NCBI RefSeq assembly: GCF_963583255.1
Contig: NC_084810.1
Location: forward strand, 6,913,751 to 6,977,750
Length of the DNA: 64,000 bases
Direction: 5' to 3'
Source of the DNA: Pyrus communis
Taxonomy: Eukaryota; Streptophyta; Magnoliopsida; Rosales; Rosaceae
In this document: in pieces, positions 55,164-64,000 of the stretch
How positions within the stretch are numbered: position 1 is the first letter of the stretch
Layout: the number at the start of each line of letters is the position of its first letter
The notes under the pieces: generated by a model
What the model saw: the letters and a program-made list of their open reading frames with translations, nothing else
The model's database searches: none
What the model was told of the DNA's origin: nothing
Made by a program: the position numbers and the translations under genes

Positions 55164-56380
55164 GGGTAAAGTACATTTTATCCGTTCAGTATTCGGTGCA
55201 ATTACAACATGATATAACATTTTTAAAATATTTCAATCTCATACATTTAGTATTTTTTTTTTTCAATTTCATACAACCGTTACAAAAATCTATTAAATTA
55301 ATCGTTAAGTGATGACATGGCAAATATGTGGTTCCCATTTGTGTTGATATGACTGCCACATTTGTACCACGTGGCTAAACACTTAATAACAAATTTAAAA
55401 TATTAAAATAATTAATTAAAGAAAAAAAAAAACCCAAAATTCCCCATCGTCTTCCCTGAGCCCATGCCCCATCACCCACCCCTTTTTCCCATTCCCCTAC
55501 CCGAGCCACCCTTCCATCTACACCTTCATCTTCCCTATCCGAGCCACCCCTCCATCCCCTCCACGGCTCCAACATGTTCCCCCATCACTTATGCACCTTT
55601 CTCCCTTTCCTTCCAGATGGTGCACCATGACTTGAGGACGGGGTGGGGCGTGGCGGCACGGGTCTTGATGGAGGTGGCGAGGCGGGCGTCGAGGATGCAC
55701 CTAATCATGAGGGAATGGGAATCCGGGTTCAAGGTGTAGAACTGGGAGGAGATGTGGGGCTCTAGGGAGATGTAGATGGGCTAGGTTTTGGGGTCAGATT
55801 TGGGGTTAGGGTTTGACACGTTGTCGTTTTTGTCGGAGGAGTTTTTTTTTGGGGGGGGGGGGGTGGGGAGGAGGAGGGGGACCGGAAGAGGTCGATTTCC
55901 GGGGGAAAGGGGGAAGACAATGTCATCAGCAGGAAGTGAAATGGAGGGCGGGGATTCCATGATCTGAGGGGGTTTGGGTTGCGGGGAAGGGGTCGGTTGG
56001 GTGAGGGGAGTGTTTTTGGGTTGCAGGTGGGTTTTTTGGATAGGAGGGGAGGTGAAGAGAGTGGAGGAGAGGAAGATGAGTCGGAGAAGATGGGTTTCAG
56101 GGTTTTTTTTTTTAAGTGTAAATTGTTATATTTTAAATGCATAAACAAGTTTTTTTTTTTTTTTTTTTGCCACGTGGCACAAGTTTGACAGTCACATCAG
56201 CAAAAATGTGGATCTCATATTTGTCACGTCATTATTTAACGGTTTACTTAACGAATTTTCTAACGGATATATGAAATTGAAATAAAATGATACGTAAATG
56301 TATGAAATTGAAATGTTTTAAAGATGTTGTAAGAAGTTGCAATCGACTCCAAACTTGAGGAGGTAAAATGTAATTTACCC
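55164..56380. mobile_element. Long-TIR Mutator-like element, 1217 bp, with internal captured-looking GC-rich DNA
   Basis: The left end GGGTAAAGTACATTTTA and the reverse complement of the right end GGGTAAATTACATTTTA start inverted repeats of about 215 bp. These share ACATTTTTAAAATATTTCAA-like text, a CGTTAAGTGATGAC/CGTTAAATAATGAC block and a final CCACGTGGC. The inner 55440-56100 is GC-rich and unlike its surroundings. On the minus strand 55600-55780 reads HISSQFYTLNPDSHSLMIRC and KSWCTIWK, a protein-like piece I cannot name. No transposase is present. A 9-bp duplication was not clear. Confidence 0.7.
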
Positions 56381-58394
56381 TTTATTCATTTAAAATAATG
56401 TTCTAAAAACAAAAGCATACTATATGAGATAAAATGGGCTAATTTCATTTTTCTTGTTAATTGGAGTTAAAATATGAATTTTAAGTTTCAATATTTTGAG
56501 AATCCACTTGAATTGATTGGAACTTATTTATTTGATGTTATGATCGGAATCTTCATAACTTGAACTATTTATAATAATTTATTGAATTAGCTTTAGAATG
56601 ATCTAAATTATTTAGTTTTAGTGTGATCTACCCCTTATGTTACCAAAACAAAACGTAGATATCTTATGTTTAATATTAGATACCGATTACATGTATTATT
56701 TTTCTTTAGACCAAAGTTGAAATGTCAAATTAAAACTCTCCATACGATTGATAATCTAGTTCTCAGTACCAATTTGAAATAGAGTTACAAAACTGGAACA
56801 AGTGTGGCTACGTTTACATTTCATGTCAAGATTACAGTGTTACGTGTAAGTTACTCTTTATATGGTATTTATATATTTTTCTCCTTTTCTATAGTATACA
56901 CGATAGTGAGGATGATAAAATTAAATCTAAGACCACTTGAACAGTTAAACTACAAGCTTCTTCTTAAAATGGCGTTTGTATTATTGTTTTGGGGCATTAC
57001 ATTAGTGGTGTATTTGTTTAATGTAATACTACCTCATTCGGGAGTGAGCCTGATAAACTAAACTAAATTAGACCAGTATTGCTGGTGTGGAGAAACATAT
57101 GTTGTGTCATGGGCTTCAAAAGTGTCCACTACTAATTGAGATCATTGTTTATGCACTTATCATTTATAAAAAGTTCTATGGTGTTAAAATTTTAAATCGT
57201 TTAATCTTAATGTTGTGTTGTTTTATTAAATATCTAATTATTAAAAAGTTCCAAGAAGCAAATGCTCCGAAATATCATAGAAAATTCCTCATAAATTTGT
57301 ATATTTAAGGGAGTTATACTTATTTGTACACACTTTTGTAAGAAAATATAAAACAACAGATGAAGCTGATTAAATTCATATTAAAAAAACATGTGATGGT
57401 GACAAAAACTTAAAAGAAACTAATAAGTATTAAATATTTTATATCTCTATGATTATTCGATACAACATCTTCTGGAGAAGCTGTAGCTTTCTTAGCAGAA
57501 AATTGATCATTGACTTTCGTTTATACCTAGTCATTAGCCAAAATATCTTACATATTTTTTTCTTTAAAAAAAATAAAAAATAAGCATGCCTTTACATGCC
57601 TAGTGACAATTAAGCCTTGAATTTTGATGCCATATAAACCCAACTTCCTAAAAACTGACAACAAATGGGTTGAGGAGAAGTTGAACTCATACCAAGTCCA
57701 AGACCAAATATTCTACAAAGTCAACGTCACCTAACCATAAACTCAACCTAATCCCAATCCCTAAATCCCTTCAAATTAGCCCTTTATTAGGCAACCAAAC
57801 GCAGACATACAAACCCCTCCTTATATTACTTAATCAAGATCGGAGTAAGATTCTCTCCTTTTTTATTTTCGTCATTTTTTCTCTCATAAATCATATCAAC
57901 ATTTTGTGTTAACTTCTTTATAAAGAGGGAAAGACAAAGTGAAAAATGTGAGAGGATCCTAGTCCATCAAGGTCACACCCACAAATTTATGTGCTACTCG
58001 GGACCATTCATGCATCCCGTGAGAATAATTCAGGTTGGAAAATGCTCCCAAATTTACATAAAGAAATCAATGCTCCTTGAACCATGCACCAACCGAGTAT
58101 TCAAAATTCATCCTATGTCGAGAGAGTTAAGTAGGGATGCTTCTTGCAACGACACACTTACAAGTGAGTAGGATCACTACGTGTAAATCTCAATCGGGTT
58201 TCAACCTTTGTGAGTGAACTAGACGTGGAGTGGTCGTACCTATGGCATTCTTCTCTCCCCACATTTCATTACAGTAATACTACAACTCTGACATCTCAGT
58301 AACAATTTGGACTTGGACCGATACCATAGGTAACGTATTCATACAAAATCCATCTTGTAAATAACTTGCGTTGACAACCTACGAGATATACCTC
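56381..58394. other. AT-rich intergenic DNA
   Basis: No gene was recognised. GATCGGAGTAAGATTCTCTCC (57838) and GTGAGAGGATCCTAGTCC (57948) are roughly inverted and may mark a small MITE. Confidence 0.4.
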
Positions 58395-58397
58395 TAA

Positions 58398-58791
58398 GAC
58401 CAACTTCAATAGTGGGCTAAAAGCCAAATTACCTTCCAAAATTTTCTCCCAAACTCACTCCAACCTAAGGGAAAATTTTAGGCTAAATGCTAAACAAATG
58501 CCAAATTCCCCCCAAAATTTAACCCAGAAATCGGAGTGGACCCTACCCAATATTTATCGGAATTTAAATTTTTTTAAATTAAAATGTTCATAAAATTAAT
58601 TTACGATAATCTACATATTTATTTATTTTTTAAATTTAATTTAACAAAAAAAATAGCCAAAGTTCATTTTTTAATAATCCCGACAAAAATTTTAGGCTAT
58701 AACAGTTGGAGTAAAAAAGTTGTTTCTAGGCTAAAAACTAAATTTTTCGGGTTAAAAAATTTAATTTTTAACCCAACCATTGAAGATGGTT
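58398..58791. mobile_element. Tourist-like MITE, copy 2, 394 bp
   Basis: It begins GACCAACTTCAATAGTGGGC and ends CCATTGAAGATGGTT, flanked by TAA (58395-58397, 58792-58794). It is full length and co-linear with copy 1 at 48254-48648. It lies about 300-500 bp upstream of the kinase gene leader. Confidence 0.88.
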
Positions 58792-58794
58792 TAA

Positions 58795-60093
58795 AAAAAC
58801 ATTTATTTAATTTACAGCTTAAATTGACAGCTTAATAACGTAATATTCGAAGTTGTATTCCCTTCTACATATTTTGTTTTTGTGGCAAACCTCCAAATCC
58901 CAAACATTTTTAGAGAGTAGGGAGGCGCGTTTCTTTTACTTTATGCCAGCGGCGACTCAGGGAATTTAAAAAGCAAGGAAAACATACCATAATACTATTC
59001 ACTCTTTCCTTCTTTCTGCATTTGCTTCCATTACTTTCTCACCACCAACTTGGTTTTTTTCGACTATTTTTTCTGTAATTCCCACCCTTTGAATCTCTCT
59101 CAACTCTCAAACCATTTGGTTCACTGTCACTTGTTTTCCATACGTCTACAGAACGTGCTACTGTTTCTCTGCATATACAGGTAGTATCCAAAGCTGTAAG
59201 TCGAATGCCATGGTTTGATTTCTTCCTTTTGTTTTTGTTTTCGTTTTGGTTTTTGAATGTTGACTTTCTGTTGTTTTGGTTTCCTGGTCATGATCTGTTG
59301 GTGGGTTTCTCTTGAATCCTTGTTTGGTTGCCGAGAAAATTAGTTTGGGTTGAATAAAAGGAAAGAAAAGTGGAAATAACTCTACCTTGGTCCCCTACAC
59401 TCGCATTTGGCTAAATGGGTTTTCTTTTCTTATGACTATGTTGTACTTTCTTGTGCTTATTTTCTGAGCAACCAAACAGAGCTTTTTGGGTTTGTGGTTG
59501 ACCCAATTTCCTAGATTTTCTATCATCTGGAAATTTCATTGGTAGCATCTCTTGGTATCTATGGGATCTCAATTCATTTGATTTGGGCTAAATGGTTGGT
59601 AGGTCAAGTTATGATATTTCACTAGTTTTGCCAAACATAGACAGTTAGACTGCTGAATTTGCTTTTCCCACTTTAATTAAGCTTTTATTTGGATAAAAAG
59701 CTGGTTGGGTTTTTATTCCACCCTGCCCCAGAGAAAAAGTTTCTGTAGTACAAACTGTTATTTTCCCTAAGTAGTGTTAAAGGCTTTTAAATTCATAAAT
59801 AATTGAGTTAGTTAATGCTTATTCATTGTTGGTTTCCTGTTCAAAATTGGAAATGGGAGCTAGTATTGTACACTGGATTGTTCTTTTCTGAACAATTTGG
59901 AGTTTGTTATTTGATTATTTTGATGGCCATGAATTTCGACAAATTGCTCGAAATCGACCTCACAATGCTGATAGTTTAGTAAACGAGTGGCACCTCCTGT
60001 TTGCTTTGCTTAGCCTTGATATTATAAGATTGGATTTTGCAGGTCTTTCACTGGGATGGATAATTAAACAGGCAGTAAAGTATAGTTAATGAG
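58795..60093 (+). promoter_or_regulatory. Promoter and 5'UTR of CRLK1-like kinase, with 5'UTR intron
   Basis: A CT-rich start region lies at about 58985-59180 without an obvious TATA box. A 5'UTR intron is predicted from donor ATACAG|GTAGTATCC (from 59181) to acceptor GATTTTGCAG|GTCTTTC (ends 60042). In the last leader exon, ATG GAT AAT TAA (60056-60067) is a three-codon uORF. ATG AGA TGA (60089-60097) overlaps the main ATG at 60094. Confidence 0.6.
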
Positions 60094-62519
60094 ATGAAGG
60101 CCGAGGCAGCTGTGCTTGTAGTTGGATTATCTGCAGGGGTAGTGATTGGAGTGCTTTTGGCAATTTCTGGATTCTTCTGCATTAGGTACCATAGGAGGCG
60201 TTTGCAGATAGGGAATAGCAGTTCTCGGAGGGCGGCAACTATTCCTATTCGTGCTAATGGTGCTGACGCTTGTACTATATTGTCAGACTCGACCCTTGGT
60301 CCAGATTCACCTGTAAGATCCGGACAGAATGGTAAATCCTACTGGCTTGAAGGATTTAGGAAGAGTAATGTGGTCTCAATGTCTGGAATACCCGAGTATT
60401 CTTACAAGTAATGTTTCCAGAAAACCTATTTCTCTCGTGTCCCTTAATTCTTGATTTAGAATCTTAGATGATGCCTTTTTGTCATATCCTGGTTTTTTTT
60501 TTTTTTTTTTTTTTTTTTGTATGAGCATCTTCTGTATGATTAATTCAGAACACCATTTCTTGACTAATATGGTATGTATCGATCATGTTTATGGGAAATG
60601 TGCAACATTCTACCTTTAGACTGTTAGTGATGATATGAGTAGACTAACTGGTAATGACTAAATAATGAGCCTGCATGCTTATTTTAAATGTGTGAGTGTC
60701 AGATGATCAATCTATGAGAATAGGGTGGATAGCTTGAATTCTTATCAGAGGAATGGTAATCTAATATGCACGTTAAACACAGACACAACACAATCACAAA
60801 AGCTTTAAATGCCCAGATATATACTGTGTTTTGCTTCAGTTGTTATGTGAGATACCAAATGCCATACATCTATAATTGCAAATTTGACTAGATAGATCCA
60901 TACCATATTGTATTCTCGTAAGATGATACACACTAGCAAACAACCCGCCTGCTTCATCTGGAAATTTTTGGCGTGTCTATCTTCTCAAGTCTTAACTGCT
61001 TACTGCTCAGTACTCCCTTGTTTGATTTTTTGATGAATTCACAATGAATTTTTAAAGGAGACGTAGCTTATTTTGCACACTTAGTTTTCGATCTTCTTTC
61101 CCATTTGGTTTATTATTTTTTTTGTTAATGGGGTTTATACAGGGATCTGCAGAAAGCAACATGTAACTTTACAACATTGATAGGGCAAGGTGCATTTGGT
61201 CCTGTGTACAAAGCTCAGATGTCAACGGGTGAGACTGTTGCTGTTAAAGTGCTTGCAACTGATTCTAGGCAAGGGGAGAATGAATTCCAGACAGAGGTAA
61301 TGTTTTGTCTGATGCTTAATAGTGTACTAGTTTTATGGTTCCAGCTGCAATTATTGATTGATGCTATAAATTTATTGGATATCTGTGCAAATGTTGGGAG
61401 CTTGGTGAAATATAAGGACGTTAGTCCACTAACGGATATTGTTAGGAGATTGCTTGCTGCAGAATTGGAAAAACATAAACGTGCTTATTGTCATGTAATA
61501 GTATTCCTTTTAAAGTAAAATATGTAGTCCAGATTGTTTCATCAATTATAGACCCTTACTTTTAAAAATTTTCCCCTTCAGGTTAAGCTATTGGGAAGGT
61601 TGCATCACCGAAACCTCGTGAACTTAATTGGATATTGTGCAGAAAAAGGCCAACATATGCTTATATATGTTTACATGAGTAAAGGCAGTTTGGCCTCTCA
61701 TTTATATAGTAAGATGGGCTATAAACTTCAAATACGTTTGTTTCAATGTAATCTTATAGATTTATCATGCAATATGAACTCCATTAGATATTCATGCACA
61801 AGATATATATAACTGAGAATAGCATGGTTTACGTTATGCAGGTGAAAAACATGAGCCATTGATCTGGGATTTGAGAGTTCTAATAGCTCTTGACGTAGCA
61901 AGGGGCTTGGAGTATCTTCATGATGGAGTAAGTGAATCGCACTGCGTGAGACAGTGAATTGCATCTGTACCTGGGCATGCCGGCACATGTTTTTATTTAT
62001 TAATTTCAATTTTTTTTTACTTCAGGCAGTTCCTCCTGTAATACACCGTGATATTAAATCATCCAATATTCTGTTGGACCAATCCATGAGAGCGAGGGTA
62101 TGTCTTCCAACTTTTCTGTAATAACTATTTCCAACTGCAGATTCCAAATTAGATCATGTTGCGATAAAGGAAATATTTAATTTACTTCCTTTCCAAATAT
62201 GGAACATTGGTTGCATTTTGGATTACATATATGCGTAACATATTTATTTAAAACAATATAAGGGAGGATGCCCTTTAAGATATTTCAGAGGTTATATTGG
62301 TTCAAGCAGGTAGCAGATTTTGGACTTTCAAGGGAAGAAATGGTGGACAAACATGCGGCTAATGTCAGGGGAACTTTTGGTTATCTTGATCCTGAATATA
62401 TATCTACGAGGAACTTCACCAAGAAAAGTGACGTTTACAGCTACGGAGTTCTGCTCTTTGAGCTCATTGCTGCAAGGAATCCTCAACAGGGTTTAATGCA
62501 ATATGTTGAACTTGTAAGA

Positions 62520-62568
<49 letters not shown>

Positions 62569-63221
62569 TGCATCTGCACAAGTCTCATGCACACTCACAC
62601 ACAGAGGTTATCTAGAAGAAACAGGAACATATGGAATTCCAATATTGAAGTAATTTGACCCTGTGACAATATGAATAACCTAGGAACATAGTAGAGTACA
62701 TGAAAATGGATATGATGTGTTTGTTTGTCTGTGTGTTTGCTCTCACTATTTCCTCGCTCCAGCCTTAGAAGAAAAATGAAAGGGAAGTCTATCATTTACT
62801 TTCTCTTTTTGCAGATGTACTCTTCCACTTATATCCCAATAATGCTGTTTATTTTGCACATCTAATGATATTTCTGGTTGAAAAATAGGCAGCGATGAAT
62901 ACAGAGGGGAAACTTGGGTGGGAAGAAATTGTGGATTCACGTCTTAATGGGACTTTCCATGTGCAAGAGCTTAACGAAGTGGCAGCTCTGGCATATAAAT
63001 GTGTCAACCGTGCCCCAAAGAAACGGCCTTCCATGAGAGACATTGTACAAGTGCTATCACGGATGCTCAAAATGAGGCACAACAAGAATCACACGAAATC
63101 CTTGTCATCGGTGACAGATGAAGGCACAACTGACATGAACCAACCAGAAACCAGAATCCAAATGGCCGAACACCAGAGAGAAGAGTCTGTAGACAGCCTA
63201 GCCGATACCTATGAAGTATAG
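60094..63221 (+). CDS. CRLK1: Calcium/calmodulin-regulated receptor-like kinase (CRLK1-like), seven exons
   Basis: Exons are 60094-60407, 61143-61296, 61582-61708, 61842-61927, 62026-62097, 62310-62513 and 62889-63221. All introns are GT-AG and phases join to 429 codons (Arabidopsis CRLK1: about 440). There is no signal peptide or ectodomain. A single membrane segment (about residues 7-29, [20 protein letters not shown]) is followed by YHRRR and a linker with [11 protein letters not shown], a hallmark of CRLK1 rather than CRLK2. The kinase domain starts near 115. It has P-loop GQGAFGPV (119-126), Lys140 (VAVKVL), HRDIKSSN with catalytic Asp236, DFG at 254-256, [10 protein letters not shown] and [14 protein letters not shown]. 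The C-terminus is basic then acidic. All catalytic residues are present, so it should be active. In Arabidopsis the protein is a plasma-membrane kinase that binds calmodulin and acts in cold signalling through MEKK1; that role here is inference. Confidence 0.95.
62521..62568. repeat. (CT)n(CA)n compound microsatellite in kinase intron 6
   Basis: About 12 CT units are followed by about 11 CA units, beginning 8 bp past the donor of the intron that starts at 62514. Confidence 0.95.
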
Positions 63222-64000
63222 ATGGCGGCTTCCCCATTTTTTCGTTTTTTCTTTCTTATTTCTTGGTTTTTCGACTTTGCTTTTTTGATACATGTGCAGT
63301 CTGTGGGCTAGAATTAGTGGATTTCGAGTAGTTAAGATTTCTGGTCGAGTGACACAGGATTTTCGGTTAAATATTTGACCATGTAACATATCCTTTTCTC
63401 ATTCTTCCTCCCTGTTTTGCTCAGATGACAGATTTCTAGATTTATATACCATACTTGGCAATGGAAATGAAGGAAAAGTTGACCCCCTTTTGAACTTATT
63501 TCCCAATTATTTGCAGTGTTGCATAATTTACAACTTTTGCGTCTACATTGAAGGCAAACCTTTCACCAACAAAAAAACAAGGTGGTGAACATCACCAATG
63601 CAATGCTGTGTGCTCTGCATTGAGCAACCAATGATTGTGCTGTGATAGGGAAATGATCTTGCACTCCCTGTTTTCTCTCTTAGTTCGAAAAGTGCTTTTG
63701 AATGACTGAAAGCTTTTTTAGAGAAAATGTATTTGGTTTTCAAAAGCACTTGCTTTTCCAAAATGAAATTAATGTTATCTATTCAAATCCAATCTTAAAA
63801 ACGAAACGAGGTTTTCGAATCCAATCAAAGTCGTAACCAAACAGCGGGTCAAGACATTAGTCCCATCATACGATTTGGGCTGGGCTTTAGCTTATGCATA
63901 TGTCAGCCCATCTCGAATCCCATCTTTAAGTACAAAGACCTGCTACTCTCTCTCTCTCTCTCACATAAGCTACTGCTTCTCTGTATTATCCATTTCTGTC
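63222..64000. other. 3'UTR of kinase gene, MITE half and possible start of next gene
   Basis: The 3'UTR probably ends within about 250 bp of the stop. A half copy of the hAT-type MITE (AAAAGTGCTTTTGAATGACT, 63687-63706) is at 63675-63760. At 63944-63962 a (CT)n run and CACATAAGC text look like the CT-rich leader of a gene on the plus strand beyond the window; this is a weak guess. Confidence 0.4.

Noticed and set aside
55762..56148. 128-residue Pro/Ser-rich minus-strand frame
   Set aside because: It lies across the GC-rich interior and right inverted repeat of the Mutator-like element and is compositionally biased; no family features.
1..64000. CRISPR arrays, tRNA genes, prophage or operon-like gene clusters
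   Set aside because: No regular spacer-repeat pattern, no tRNA cloverleaf and no closely packed same-strand genes were seen; the window is plant nuclear DNA.

Overview
The window is plant nuclear DNA. The evidence is genes with GT-AG introns, Ty1/copia, Ty3/gypsy and L1-type retroelements, MITEs, SINEs and a complete Cassandra TRIM carrying 5S-like LTRs. The combination suggests a woody Rosaceae of the apple/pear tribe; that placement is inference from the style of the repeats. No prokaryotic feature, CRISPR array or tRNA gene was seen.

Three intact-looking host genes are visible. (1) A small two-exon gene at 4194-4898 (+), 120 aa, starting MKFLLEFV and ending MPFMF. Its second exon codes for only 17 residues. 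(2) An intron-less GRAS transcription factor CDS at 27800-29551 (-), 583 aa, of the PAT1 branch (CIGR1-like), with an 889-bp 5'UTR intron and a TATA box at 30754-30762. (3) A seven-exon receptor-like kinase at 60094-63221 (+), 429 aa, closely matching Arabidopsis CRLK1, with a 5'UTR intron. All three predicted leaders carry very short uORFs.

Region by region: 1-3.6 kb holds a broken 'putative gypsy type transposon' ORF fused to the tail of a second repeat ORF. 3.6-5 kb holds the small host gene. 5-9.8 kb is an internally duplicated repeat with a nested 984-bp TIR element. 9.8-19.7 kb is a decayed Tat-lineage Ty3/gypsy element on the minus strand; it has two RNase H domains and an antisense additional ORF related to the one at 1-3 kb. 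19.9-23.3 kb has two decayed copia elements in opposite orientations. 23.9-25.7 kb has a broken CYP71-type P450, part of which is duplicated as an inverted repeat around a TRIM-like LTR piece. 27.4-30.8 kb is the GRAS gene. 33-36 kb has a LINE relic, a captured proteasome alpha-4 exon and Mutator-type sequence. 36.6-40.2 kb is a 5'-truncated LINE. 40-58.8 kb is AT-rich intergenic DNA with MITEs, SINEs, a 325-bp tandem array, Cassandra and a long-TIR Mutator-like element. 59-63.5 kb is the kinase gene.

The three host genes show no operon-like relationship. The GRAS factor (phytochrome/gibberellin/defence signalling in its family) and the kinase (calcium/calmodulin and cold signalling in its family) are simply neighbours separated by about 29 kb of repeats. 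I found no clear undescribed biological system. The strongest oddities are the foldback P450 fragment, the captured proteasome exon, the nonsense codon shared by two copies of the antisense ORF, and the mini-uORFs on every host gene.
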